Below are positions 34,501-46,138 of a stretch of 64,000 nt of DNA, in pieces; within the stretch, counting starts at the first letter, position 1; the number at the start of each line of letters is the position of its first letter. Source of the stretch: Lotus japonicus (Eukaryota; Streptophyta; Magnoliopsida; Fabales; Fabaceae); contig NC_080041.1 of NCBI RefSeq assembly GCF_012489685.1, positions 98,691,205-98,755,204 of the forward strand, written 5' to 3'. Under the pieces are notes generated by a model. That model did no database searches, was not told the DNA's origin, and saw only the letters and a list, made by a program, of their open reading frames with translations. Position numbers and translations under genes: made by a program.

Positions 34501-37500
34501 TTGTGTTTTGAAATGTTGGTGAAACTAGTGGAATTTTGATTTGAGCTGTACATACTGTATATAATGAATGTTTTGTTCTTATGTGTCAATTTCACTGATT
34601 TATTCTTGTTTTTAATGCTTGTTGTAGCCTGATCAACTATAACATGATTTTTAGTTTGGAATTCTGTGAACCTGTCTTAGAATGAATCAGCTAGTGAATT
34701 TAATGTAATTTAGGTTCATTAGTCATGAATTGATGCATAGGATAATGTATATAGGTGTTGTCTTGTGCATAGTTGTTTCTGTTTTCTTTCTCTTGTTCTC
34801 TTGTTTTTGTTTTTAAATTAAGGATTCCTCACTTTGGGTTCTTGAATGATCTTTGTATGTTTTCATGTTTAAAATCCTCTTTTGAGTTATTTGAATAAAG
34901 ATAGAACCAAGAGTTTTGGAAACCATGTGTTTTGGTGTGCTTGTTTTCTCTTTTTAAATTATGTAGTATATGTGATTTAGTGAAGTTGTGCCTAAAGTTT
35001 AGTTTTTATCAGTTTCACAAGTTTTGTTTATCATATTGAGATTGTTCAATGAGTTTAGAAGCAAGAAATGTGATAAAATCAAAATTTGGGGGTGTGACTT
35101 GTTGAAATGCATGTGAACATTCGGTCAAATTTAGATTATGTGCTTTTGATGTTAATAACCTGTGTTTGAGACTTCTAACAGATCCAAAATATTATATCTA
35201 ATGCACATGGAAGGTTGGAATGCAAGGTAGGTGAGTATTGCAAATTTTGAGGTATGTGGTTGTGTGAAAATGGTAAAACAACAAGTCCTCCGAAGTGTTT
35301 TTTCTGCATAACTGTGAAAACGTCTTCCAAATGATCTTGAGCAAACTCATTTTTGTGTTAGAATACTTTTCGTCAAGTGTTAGATTCGATTTTAAGTTAA
35401 ACTCTTTGATTTTGTAGTGAAAGTGAATAAGAACTCCTCATTGTGTTCTTTCTTAGCCATGAAATGTGATTTTGAGTAAACATGCTCAATGCTGTTTTCT
35501 AAGGATATCCACAAGTTTTAAATGACATGAATGAATGATTTTAAGGCCTAGAATGAATGGAATTTGAGAATCGCAAAATTGAAGGCATTGGGTTGTGGAA
35601 TTGCATGAAAATTGCACTTGAAATGATTTTGGTATTTGAAATTTGATTTTGATGCAATTTGTTTTCAATTGTTGGCTTTTAAGATCCACACAAGTTTCTT
35701 AATGGATATGAATGTGTTTGAACCATTTGGAATGTGCTAGAAAGGTTCACATCAAAATATAGCCTATCAAGTTGTGCAAAAGCATGAAATTTGTCTTTGA
35801 AAGTCCTGCACTGTCAATCTTTGATAAATACATTTGCTTGTTAAATTTTAATGCAATGACATATTTTAAATAATATATGAATATGATTGAATCAATTTAC
35901 ATGGTTGAGAAATCTAAAACTCAAAATTTAGCCTGTCCAGTTGTGGTTTATGGGGGTTTTCTGAGATCTAACACTGCTAAGGCCGCCCAGCGTCCATCTG
36001 ATAGCGCTGAGCGGTCTGAAACTCTGATGCTGACCGCTCAGCGGTCTTCAGTAGCCGCTCAGCGCCACCCCTTTTGCAGCAATACACTCTTTTCTTCAAA
36101 TGATCATAACTTCCTCATTTCTTATCCGATTTGAATAAATAACCACTCTATGGAAAGCTCGTTAAGTATACTTTCATATGAACTAGAGTGTGGTTTGTTT
36201 TTGTTGTTTTTATGATCTCATATCTCTCTTGTATCTTAACATGTTTTCAAGTGACTGTTAACAGGAATCTGTTATTGCTGGTATTGCTTGACTTGAGGAC
36301 AGTCCAATTTTACTGGAGGGGATGAGTTTTGAAGAATACAAGATTGAGCATGGCATAGTATCATGAGGGAGTATTTTTTTTTGTTCTTCTTTCATTTGTT
36401 TTCTTTTAGTTTCTTGATAGTATTCTAGTCTGTAGATAATTTAACACTTTTTGTGAAATTCATGGATATATGACTGATTTCAATTGACATGGTTGATGAA
36501 ACATCAATAGAATTGCATGATGTGTTTTTAAAATGCACCTTGAATTGTTTGATTCCATGATTTAACTAGTGTTTGCACTCAAAGATTGCATAACTTGATA
36601 TGATTATAAGATTAACATGGAATACATAGGCATAACATGAAATTTTTGAAAATCAGAGAATGCTTTGAATCCAAACCATGAGAGGGAGTGTGCCTAAACA
36701 CTTGTGAGCTGAGAGAATCACTGTTTTTGCATGATTGGTTTTGTTTGAGTCTCCAATTATCATTGTTGTATGGAATTTCTTGGAAATGATCAAGGCATGT
36801 TCTTTCTTTAGTGCTTACTCACTCAATTAGCCAAATGACCATAACCTTTTATTAGGAAATCAATTGTTCAACCCCATTGAGCTTGAAAATGAAAAAAAAA
36901 AATTGTCACTTATTTCTTGTTTATAACCTTGAGCCTAAAAGGAAAACAATGTTCTCACCTAAGCTGAATAAGTTAAGCGAGCATTTGCAAGATATGGTTA
37001 TATTCAAGTTGGGGAGAGCTATTGTTGTGTTCGAGTTGGGGGGAGAAGGCTAGTTGCGCTATTTTTGCGTGGTTTGCGTATCAATCTATTTGTACATACT
37101 TGAAAGTGAAAATTGTACATAAAAAAAGGAGAAAAAGATGAAAAATAAAAGTAGGAGAAGAGGGATTGAAAAAAGAAACTGAGAAAGAAAATGGTGAAAA
37201 TAAACAAAAAGAATGGTGAATGAGATAGTTGGTAAAAAGTGAGAGAGTCATTTATCATTTATGATTGTTTTGAATTGTGATTTCTCTCTTAGCTTATTGA
37301 GTTTCTTGCATATCCAGAAAAACCAATTATCTTTGAAACCTGGCTTCATTACAACCCTTAAAGACCTTAGAGATCCTTGATTGAACATGCAATCTTAATA
37401 ACTGTGGAGACGGGTAACAAAATCGATTTTTGTGATTCAGTGTGTGATTGAGTGGAACACTTACCTTACTCTGTACAAACTGAGATGTTGAGTGAAAGAG

Positions 37501-37724
37501 TATTTCCTGGTTCGAAAGGAATGGATTGTATGCCTATTGATTTTCATGATGAATATGCATTTGTGTTACTGTTGTGTTATCTTTTGTGGGCCTTATATTT
37601 TGATTTTGGATCATTCAGTTTGAGATTCTTAAAAATCATGCAATGTAAGCTTTGGAGAATTCATATTCCATGCCTCTTGAATGAAAGTCAATACCTTTTG
37701 TTTGAGGACAAACCAAGTGATAAG
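34501..37724 (+). other. Gene-less interior of the LTR retrotransposon
   Basis: No gag or pol frame is present and the longest open frames are short and unrecognised. Positions 35980-36075 carry CGCTGAGCGG / CCGCTCAGCGG / CCGCTCAGCGCC palindromic motifs like those in the LTR module. Positions 37110-37210 are strongly purine-rich. The layout is that of a large retrotransposon derivative. Confidence 0.7.
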
Positions 37725-37734
37725 TTGGGGGGAG
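37725..37734 (+). other. Polypurine tract
   Basis: TTGGGGGGAG lies immediately before the 3' LTR, the expected place of the plus-strand primer. Confidence 0.75.
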
Positions 37735-37735
37735 T

Positions 37736-39305
37736 TGATAAGTGCTCATTTTACGTATATTTGAATATCATTTTAAGCATTTATTTGACTTGTATGCTTG
37801 CATTTTTTATCATTTTATCCCCAAAGTAATTGATTTAGTAAGTACTAAGTTTTAACTTAGAAATAATATAAATATTATATATTTCATGAGCTTAACTTGG
37901 ACTTTTGATGCAGGGAAGATATTCATGAAGAATCCAAGTTTAAAGTGAAAAATTGATTTTTTAGAGTTGCAGAGCGCTGAGCACCCAAAAAGGGGTGCTG
38001 AGCGCCCAAGTAGCTGAAGAAACCCAATGCTGAAGGAAGCAGGGCGCCCGGCGGCCTCTGATGAGCACCCAGCACCCTGTGACCGCCCTAAACACTTATT
38101 AAAGGGCAGAAACTCGATTTTCGTCCCATCTCTCCCATTCTCTTCGATTTTCTCCCAACTTTGGCACCATAACAGAGCAAGGGAGCTGGGCTTCATGGAG
38201 GAGGGGTCCTTGGGCTAGGATTGGATGGATTGGAGCTTCAAGATGGTGATGGCAGCCATGGGAGGACGGTGACAACCTCCCGAAAGCCTTGAAAGCTTGG
38301 GAAAGCTTCCATGGTCGTGGTTACGTCGTCTCCTCTTGGGTTTCGGTTCTTTCTTCCCTTTCCCTTGTAGTTTTTGTTTTCTATTTATGTATTTAGATTG
38401 TATAACCTGACTCTTTGATTGTTTTAAGTTTGTTCATTGATGTAAGTTGAAATCTTTCATGTATGGTGTTTCTCTTTGTACTTCATGTTTCTAACCAATC
38501 AATTGATAATCAAAAGAGCTGCACTAGTTTATAAATAGATCGAGAGGTTGATATGAGTTGGTGTATGTTTAGATCAATGAAAGTAGACACCTATGGCTTA
38601 GGTTCTTGCTTTCTTCGCTTCAAGTATTGATTGTTTGTGTTAGATCTCTATGGACTAGCATGAGATCGGGAGATAATTGTCGGTCCGGTTTAAGAGAGAA
38701 ATCACTCAGTGAACTAGTTGTTCTAGAATGAGAATATCTTGGGTAGGAGCAATAGTGGATTTCCATGTGATAGGTGGAGTTCTGAGTTCTAACAGGAGTT
38801 TCCGGAGTGACAACGGAGACTTGCAAGCCTATGGTACCTTGTCTTAGGATGAATTGGTCATTGGGAATGTCTTTGAGAGAGAACTTGAGCTATATTATTC
38901 CTTTTGGGTTTTCTAGATGGCAAGGGATTACGTCTAGGACTTCTAATTAATAGATTCACCTAGGCTAGGGATATTTAGGTGGATAGCTCTCGACATCATA
39001 AATGAAATGAACCATTACAAAAGTGTTTGAGTTGAAAGCAATTAGAGGATTAGGTGAAAATGCATTCTAAATATGTTTTCTTCTTTGTTACCTCAGTAAA
39101 TCTTCTTTTACTGTTTTCTTTTATATTCAAAAACCACAAAAACAATTTATCCAACATCTTTGTATCCGCTCAGATCAATGTTTAACTGGTGGAACTAATA
39201 TTCACACAATCCCTGAGGACGATAAACCTGTATCTGCTTTACTATGATTGAATCATAAAGGTTTAGCCAAAAGCAGTACAAACAACGAGAAAAAAACCTT
39301 TATCA
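37736..39305 (+). repeat. 3' LTR
   Basis: It matches the 5' LTR throughout. Visible differences include a 5-bp insertion near 38508, a lost G near 38209 and scattered transitions. Confidence 0.9.
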
Positions 39306-41646
39306 GCTATCCTTTCTCATATGGGGTTCCCATTAAATTGGGTCAATTTAATTATGAATTGTGTTACGATTGTGAATTTCTCCATTATGTTAAATGGATG
39401 TCCGCAACCGACTTTCGCACCCAAGACGGGTTTGCGACAAGGGGATCCATTATCCCCATATTTATTTATTCTTTGTGGTGAGACACTTTCTCCTTTAATA
39501 AAAAAAATCAGCAGAATCATCAACTTTACATGGAATTAAAATTGCTAGAAATGCACCAGTGATTTCTCATCTCTTGTTTGCAGATGATTGTGTTCTCTTT
39601 GCCCGGGCTACTGTTGAGGAGGCAGAATGTGTAAAAAAAAAACATTTTATCCACCTATGAACGAGCTTCTGGGCAGATGATAAACTTGGACAAGTCTCAG
39701 CTTTCACTAGGAAATTGTCTTAATATCTTACAACAGGTGTTGGGAGTAAAGGTCGTGGAAAGCTATGACAGGTATTTAGGTTTACCAACCATTATTGGTC
39801 GGTCTAAAACCCAAATTTTCAGGTTTGTCAAGGAGAGAGTTTGGAAAAGGCTCAAGGGATGGAAAGAAAAATCCTTATCGAGAGCCAGAAGAGAGGTTCT
39901 GATCAAGGCGGTGGCTCAGGCCATCCCCTCATATGTGATGTCTTGTTTTATTCTGCCTGATGGCCTGTGTCAGGAGATTGAGGGTATGATCGCTAGATTC
40001 TTTTGGGGTGGTGACGCCTAAAAAAGAGGTCTTCACTGCTTGAGTTGGGGAAAACTTTGTCGGCCCAAACATGAAGGGGGTCTCGGCTTTAGAGATTTTA
40101 AATCTTTCAATCTTGCCTTGGTGGCCAAAAACTGGTGGCGAATTTATTCTAACCCCAGTTCTCTGTTAGCTAGAACGTTCAAGGCGGTTTATTACCAATC
40201 CTCTTCCCTTTTGCGAGCGAAAAAAGGGTATCGTCCAAGCTACGCTTGGTCGAGTATTTTAAAAACAACTTGGATGTTTGAACAAGGTTGCTGTTGGCGG
40301 ATTGGAAATGGAACTCAGGTTCGTATTTGGGAGGATCCATGGTTACCTAATGGACCACCAATAATTTACAGGCATGATATAGCTGAGGAGCTTAACCTGA
40401 AATTGGTGGCGGATTTAATTATACCAGGATGTAACACATGGAATAGAGAGCTTGTTGAATGGGTTTTTTGTCCATCTGCATCTGAAAAAAATTTAGCTAT
40501 CCTTCTTCCCTTGTCCCATGCTGAAGACATCTTAGTTTGGACACAAGCTCAGGATGGTGTATACTGTACAAAGTCTGGCTACATGTTTTTGAAGGAGGTG
40601 GCTTCTAGGAACTCCTCTTCATCCTCATCGGAACCAGCTTTAACGGTGTCCCAGTGGAAGAAGTTTTGGACCGCTCCAGTGATGCCTCGGTGCAAGGAGA
40701 CCAGTTGGCGGGCGTGGGTTGGTGCGCTGCCGGTCCGGGTAGCTCTCCGCCAGAGGGGTATCAATCTTGATCCTTCCTGTGCAATATGTGGCGGCCAAGA
40801 GGAGATTATCGATCACCTTTTCCTGGAGTGTGCAGCGGTGTGTGCGACTTGGTTTGGCTCGGGGCTTGGCATTCGAATGCAGCAAGGGACCGGTTTCCAT
40901 GAGTTTTTAACTCAGGTTCTGCAAGCGTATGATTCAGAGGGGGTAGCACAGGTTCAGGCAATGGTGTGTGCAGTGTGGGAAGCTCGAAATAGAGCTGTTT
41001 TTTAGGGGTGCGAATATCATTGGAGGAAGGTTGTGCTTCGTGGGAAATCCCTACTGTGCTTGTATGATCCTGGTCCAGATATTGGGGTGCAGAGAGCTGG
41101 TGGGCATGCCCGACAACATCAGTGGCAGAAGCCGGCAAGAGGGAGGGTAAAATTCAACGTGGATGCGGCGGTTAGTAGGGACAAAGTCAACGGTTTTTGG
41201 TGTGTGGCAAGAGACGCGGATGGTGCAATCATGGCGGCATCCTCAGCTTTCCCCACGACGGTCCTATCAGCAACTTTGGGCGAGGCTCTTTGTTTGAGAT
41301 GGGCTATGGTGCTTGCAACTCAATTAGGTTTCCGGAGAGTCCAATTTGAAACGGATTGCTTACAGCTCCATACGGCTTGGAAGAAGAGGAGGGGCTCCTC
41401 TTTGCTTTACTCAGTTTTAAATGATTGTTTTCTTTTATTCAGTTCTTTTGATTATGTAGACTTATCCTTTGTTCGCAGGGAAGGGAATTCCGCTGCTGAT
41501 TATATGGCACAGAATGCTTCTTCTTTGTCGAATAATGTTTGGTTGGAGGAAGGTTCTCCCGGTTTGATTCCTTATCTGAACTCTGATGTAATGGCAACTA
41601 TGGCCACTTAATTTTAATGGAATTATGTTAAGTTCAAAAAAAAAAC

Positions 41647-42895
41647 ATGAAAAATAGAAGAAAAAAAATTACAATTAGTTATTAATATAATGAATAATAT
41701 TAAACCCTATTCTAATTGTAAAAACTAGGATAGATAAAAAGGATTCCATAATATTAAAAAACGACAAGAAACAAACCTCAGATTGATGAAACCACTTGTC
41801 CAGAGAAAGACAGAAGGAATCAAGTAAATTGATAAGCTGGGTCAGATTTTGGGGATTCCTCGAACCCAAATCCTTCGAACACAAGCACTCGGAACCCTAA
41901 CTGAAACCTTTGTATGGAGCCCCAATCCACGAAATCGATGCAGATTCGATGCAATTCGAAACCCAGAGACGAAATTGGGAAGAACAAATCAAACCCTAAA
42001 ATCAGAGAGAGATGGGGAGAACCAAACGAACCCTAAAACTAGAGGCAAAATGAACAATGGGATGGACATATGTGAATGAAGGTGAAAGAAGGTCAGCCGA
42101 AATGGGAAGAACATAAGGAACCCTAAAACCAGAGGCAAAGTGAATAACGTGATGAACATATGTGAGATGAAGGTGAAAAAATTAATTTCATTCCAAATCC
42201 AGATTTTTTCACCTAACAGAAGGACTGAATTCAAAATTAGAAGGTTTTGGGGTTAGTTTATAATTACAATAAACCTACAGGGTTGATTCATATTTTCAAG
42301 AAATTCACAAAATTATTAATCAATAAATCCAAGTGTAATTTTTCTATTGGTACATATCACTCCTATACTTGACCCATAATTTTTTTGCTTGTACCGGAGG
42401 AAATGCCATTTGTGCTTTATACTTCACAAATCACAAGTATTTATAAAATATCATTAAAGCTGGTGAGAAGTTTCAAAGATATTTCTTGTTCTGATTGTGC
42501 TCGCAAATAAAAAATATCTTAAGGTAGATCTCAAGCACTTGGTATAGGCCTTGTTCGGGGTGATAAGAAGAAAAAATGGAACCAATCATGAAGACTTGGC
42601 ATGAACCTTGTCATGTTGACTTCCCAAAGAAGACGAGATGATAAGTTTCGGGCCATATCACAAGGATTTTGCTTAAGCCTTTTAATTTCCACGATGATTT
42701 TTAAATAAACAATTGGTCACGTAAGACTTGGTTTTATCCTCGGCGAGAAATACATTTAAGCAACCCATATAAGGAACACAACATTTTCTTCTTAGCGAAA
42801 AAGATGTTTAAGTGATCCATGTAACGAATAAAGTTTTTTCCGGCGAGAAAGGCGTTTAAGTGATCCATGTAATAAATCTTGATGAGAAAGATCCA
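41647..42895. other. Intergenic DNA with an exon-like piece and an 88-bp duplication
   Basis: Positions 41780-42340, read on the minus strand, look like the 5' end of a plant gene (TTAGGGTTTGATTTGTTCTT, a frame NLTQLINLLDSFCLSLDKWF, then a GT at about 41777). The product is not recognised. Two copies of an 88-bp unit (AACCCTAAAACTAGAGGCAA and variant) lie at about 42015-42185. From 42700 the 55-bp repeat family begins. Confidence 0.35.
42700..42895 (+). repeat. 55-bp repeat family, cluster 1
   Basis: Units contain GAGAAAGGCGTTTAAGTGAT followed by CCATGTAA. Three to four degraded units are seen here and one more at 43205-43245. They match cluster 2 at 45300-45560 on the other side of the SPH gene. 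Confidence 0.6.
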
Positions 42896-43197
42896 TGTAA
42901 TCGCCTACCTCTCTGTCTCCTTCGGGTCTTTATTTTACCCGAGTTATGAAGGCTTGGTGTCTTGCTAAGTCTGTAGGCATGTCTTTCCCTGACAGTGATG
43001 AAGATGTCGTTTGTGGGTTGGCTGAAATTATTAAAGAGAAATTTCCTTCTAGGTGCTAGGAAAGTTGCTCTTTCCTCTTTTGGGTGGTTGTTCTGAATTT
43101 TCTTGGCTCTCTTAGTGTTTTTTGTTTTCCCCATCTTGTTGGGTTGTAATCATCTTTTATTTATCAATTAATGATTTTCTTGTGCTCTAAAAAAAAT
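42896..43197 (+). mobile_element. RRM-ORF1/LINE tail
   Basis: The sequence ends in poly(A) at 43190-43197. It encodes VMKAWCLAKSVGMSFPDSDE, then VVCGLAEIIKEKFPSR and a stop. This is the C-terminal module also seen at 368-600, 9270-9360 and 14600-14697. It is inserted within the 55-bp repeats and is 5'-truncated. Confidence 0.6.
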
Positions 43198-43269
43198 GCA
43201 TTTTTTTCATCTCAGTAAGAAAGACTTTTAAGCGGTTCTTGTGGTGGATAAAGGCAATCGCAAGCACAA

Positions 43270-44042
43270 CAGGTGCTAGATGCATCAAAAACACTAGCGG
43301 CGGTAAGTACCGCCGCGAAATCAATTTTTTTGTGAAACTTTTGATACTGAACTAACATCGGTTGCAATCGCCGCTAGTCTTATTTTTTTTACTAGCGTCG
43401 ATTGTAACCGCCATTATCGTCTTATTTTATTTTTTATTTTCTCCCACTAATTCTAACTCCTAAACTAATTTTTGGTACCACACTTAATTAATAAAAAATA
43501 ATACTAATACTAATGCTAATACTAATATTAATAATAACTAGATAAGTGGTTATTTGTGCAAAAATAAAGGTACACCATCCTTATATTTTTATATGAGTTA
43601 ATTTAGAATACATTTCGAATTAAATCACTGGTTTTTTTTACAATTTTGAATATAACTTCTCCAATCATATAAACTATCAAAATTATGAATGTAAAAGGGA
43701 AGAACATGAATGAAAACTTGAGCTCTCACCAGAATATGAGCTGAAGGCTGAAGCCTAACGTTGGTTATGCCTGCCGTTAATATTTTTTACAAAATTTGTT
43801 AGCTTAACGTCGGTAACAACCGCCTCCAGTCACAAGCTAGACTAATTTATCTTAAAATTCCTTACAAATAATTAGCGGGGTTTACAACCCCCACCAGTGA
43901 TTAATTAGAAAAGGCCACAAAATGACTTTTGCTCAACGTCGCCCACTTTAACCGATCGAGGACAAGCTTTAGTTTAATGGCGGGTACCGTACCAATGACT
44001 GCTGCTTAGTAGTCGCCGCTAATCCTCTGAATTCTTGTAGTG
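43270..44042. mobile_element. CACTA-like non-autonomous element
   Basis: The right end is GAATTCTTGTAGTG, the complement of the CACTACAAGAA terminus of CACTA elements. Short subterminal repeats (CTAGCGGCGGTAA, ACCGCCGC, AACATCGGTTGCAATCGCCG, CGGTAACAACCGCC) occur throughout, another CACTA feature. The left end is degraded, so the start is approximate. There is no transposase. Confidence 0.5.
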
Positions 44043-44491
44043 TGTTTCATTATAGGTGTGGAAAAAGGTAGAAGGGCTAAACTAGAGGAAAGATTTTTTA
44101 GGGATTAAAGTAGATGTAATAAAAAGTTCACGCGGAAGCATGTGCGAATTGGTGTCTGGATAAAAAAATTGTAACATAAGCTTGATGTACGTTAGACTAA
44201 AACAAATTTGAATCAAATTGTTACTTTACGGTATGCCCCCAGCCAAATTTCTACTTGTCGATAGATATAATATATATAAATAAATAAATTTTATTATTAT
44301 TTTATTTCGACCCCTCTAAATTTTGGATATGCCCCTGCACGCCGTTAACCATGTGTAACGTGGGGCATCTATTAAATAAGGAAGTTTTTTTAACTGTGAA
44401 ACTGATTAAATTAAATCGATTCTTCAGTTTGTTCTCATTTTGCACATACATAATCAACACATAGCCAAGAAACAGATCAATATATGTCATT

Positions 44492-44905
44492 ATGTCTTTA
44501 TTTGCCAGAAGTGTTGTTTTACTTTGCATGCTTTCTTTGGCATCAGCCTTTGACCCCTTCAAGCCATTTGATGAAAAAACACGAGTTCGGATCACAAATC
44601 ATTTGAAAGACAATAAGGCACTAAGGGTTCACTGCAAATCTGGTGATGAAGATATTGGATCGAAGCTTCTCCGTAACAATGAGTACTTTGAATGGGCTTT
44701 TGACATCAATTTTTGGGGCACAACACTTTACTATTGCTCCTTTAATTGGAAAGGTGCAGGCAGCATTCATTGGTTTGATATATTCATTTATTCTAGGGAT
44801 AAATACACATGCACAGATTGCTTTTGGTCTATTAGGGAAGGTGGACTGGCTCTCATGTTAGCTCCGAGCGAATATAGTTGGAAATACTATGAATGGAAGA
44901 ACTAG
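44492..44905 (+). CDS. Divergent S-protein homologue (SPH), intact
   Basis: The gene is intronless and encodes 137 residues, with signal peptide MSLFARSVVLLCMLSLASA. The mature part follows the family: RVRITNHLKDN, RVHC48KSGDEDIG, YFEWAFDINFWGT, YYC82SFNWK, WFDIF, C107TDC110FWSI. After that it departs. The usual GPC is GLALM and the usual CYxWN is YYEWKN, so the last two conserved cysteines are gone while the length is normal. It is on the plus strand, unlike the two intact copies at 17201 and 27048, and lacks their TATA block. An ATG 8 nt upstream is out of frame. It may be an older paralogue with a changed disulfide set. Its function is unknown. Confidence 0.8.
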   Translation: MSLFARSVVLLCMLSLASAFDPFKPFDEKTRVRITNHLKDNKALRVHCKSGDEDIGSKLLRNNEYFEWAFDINFWGTTLYYCSFNWKGAGSIHWFDIFIYSRDKYTCTDCFWSIREGGLALMLAPSEYSWKYYEWKN

Positions 44906-45299
44906 AATTTAAGGAAGATGGGGAAGATATCAATGGAGTACTAAGAATGAAACTTTTAAAAAGATGTTATATAGTTCTTGCTATTGCATGGTCAATTTGA
45001 TTTTTTTTTAATTGATGGTTTGTTTTGCTTTGTTTCCTTTTCATTTTATAAGACATTTGTTCTGTAGAAGGATGATATTCCGCACGAGTCAGAGACGCAC
45101 GACTCAACTCGACTATAAGCGGCACCACTTTTTCAATTTTGGGTTTATTATATATTTGAGATTAATGGGGTGTACTGACAGTATAAACCAAGTTTACACG
45201 GTCACCCAATAGAAACTTTTCATTTTTCGATGTCATACTTATTTCAAAAAATGAGATTGTTTAATTAAAAATACAAAACATGTCAGAAATAGCGCACAT

Positions 45300-45570
45300 T
45301 TCCCCTGTCGGTGGGAAAGACGTTTAAGCTACCCATGTGAGGAAGACGTACAATCTCTTAATCTCAGTGAGAAAGACGTTTAAGCGATCTATGTAAGGAA
45401 TGCAATCTTTTCATCTTAATGAGAAATATATTTAAGCAATTCATGTAAGGAACACATTCTTTAAATATGAGAGAAAGACGATTAAGCGATCTATGTAAGG
45501 AACGCAATCTTCCATCTTGACAAGTAGAACTTTTAAGCGAACCATGTAAGGAACACCATCAGCTCGACTA
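45300..45570 (+). repeat. 55-bp repeat family, cluster 2
   Basis: Five tandem units of about 55 bp are seen, each with GAGAAAGACGTTTAAGCGAT, CTATGTAAGGAA and CAATCTTTTCATCTTAAT or variants. The divergent SPH gene lies between this and cluster 1. Confidence 0.75.
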
Positions 45571-45929
45571 ATAAGATGTCACATGGTTATCCAAGGATCA
45601 CCAGTTCACCACTGTCTCGGAAGTCTTTCATTACTTCACGAATGTCCAAAGTCACAGGTATAATAATCATCACCATGTCTATAAATATATATATTTGGTT
45701 ATTCATTTACCTGCATTACTTATTTTACTAACTCAATTTTCTTCTATGACATTAATATTCTCTTTGTACTTTCGTATTGATTTGAGTATCGAAGTATCTT
45801 ATCTCCCTCATTGTGTAACACTACACCATTGTGCTGGAAGATTCTTTCATAACCGTGCATCACCATCAAATACAGAGAGATTCACCAATCCAAATTAAGA
45901 AATACCACCACCAAAAGGCTATTACGTAT

Positions 45930-46138
45930 TAGGCTTAATAGCTCTTTTGGTCTCTCACTTATCACGATTTTGCACTTTTTGTCCCTCTTGAAAAAATTAG
46001 CAAAATGAATCCCTCACATTTACACACTTTTTTCGTTTTAGTCCCAAATAGGGATCATTTTGCAAAAAAATAAGCAATGCGGAGGACCAAAAGTGCAAAA
46101 TCGTGATAAGTGAGGGACAAAAAGAGCTATTAAGCCTA
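45930..46138. mobile_element. Hairpin MITE (GGCTTAATAGC type)
   Basis: TAGGCTTAATAGCTCTTTTG at the left and its near-perfect complement ending AGAGCTATTAAGCCTA at the right enclose about 110 bp. The arms are about 50 bp. A longer relative is the foldback at 58896-59556. Confidence 0.8.

Larger units (their letters stand above)
32913..39305 (+). mobile_element. Young non-autonomous LTR retrotransposon (Athila-like PBS)
   Basis: Two near-identical LTRs (32913-34478, 1566 bp; 37736-39305, 1570 bp) start TGATAAG and end TTTATCA. GCTAT flanks the element at 32908-32912 and 39306-39310. The 3257-bp interior has a primer-binding site and polypurine tract but no gag, protease, RT or integrase. A hand comparison of the LTRs gave about twenty substitutions and a few indels, so the insertion is recent. 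Movement must have relied on proteins of a related element. The same family left the solo LTR at 59806-61421. Confidence 0.9.
31858..41611 (+). pseudogene. LINE ORF2 (endonuclease, reverse transcriptase, zf-RVT, RNase H), broken
   Basis: The ORF starts MRIISWSCRELGN, the opening of the APE-type endonuclease, whose last part is deleted near 32135. The RT reads APGLDDFPALLYQKFW, QFRPISLYNVLFKIITK, ALKLDMAKAYDRVEW up to 32912. After the LTR insertion it continues GLRQGDPLSPYLFILC and LLFADDC with the catalytic aspartates (about 39587). The zf-RVT region (CAICGGQEEIIDHLFLEC) and RNase H (FNVDAAVSRDK, FETDCLQLHTAW, REGNSAADYMA) follow. Frameshifts or stops fall near 39640, 40020 and 41005. RNase H ends at 41611. 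Confidence 0.8.
30476..41646 (+). mobile_element. L1-type LINE (ORF1 + EN-RT-RNase H ORF2), dead, split by an LTR element
   Basis: Two parts, 30476-32912 and 39311-41646, are separated by an LTR retrotransposon. Part one has a 5' UTR, an ORF1 and the start of ORF2. Part two finishes the reverse transcriptase, zf-RVT and RNase H and ends in poly(A) at about 41637-41646. The flanks (AATGACACTTCTT on the left, ACATGAAAAATAGAAG on the right) belong to the AT-rich repeat family, so the element landed there. No clean target duplication was seen. Confidence 0.8.

Noticed and set aside
35877..36134. 85-codon frame inside the LTR retrotransposon interior
   Set aside because: It has no gag-like or pol-like motif and its sequence follows the CGCTCAGCGG repeats.
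44484..44491. Upstream ATG at 44484 as the SPH start
   Set aside because: It is out of frame with the SPH protein. The ATG at 44492 gives the family start MSLF.
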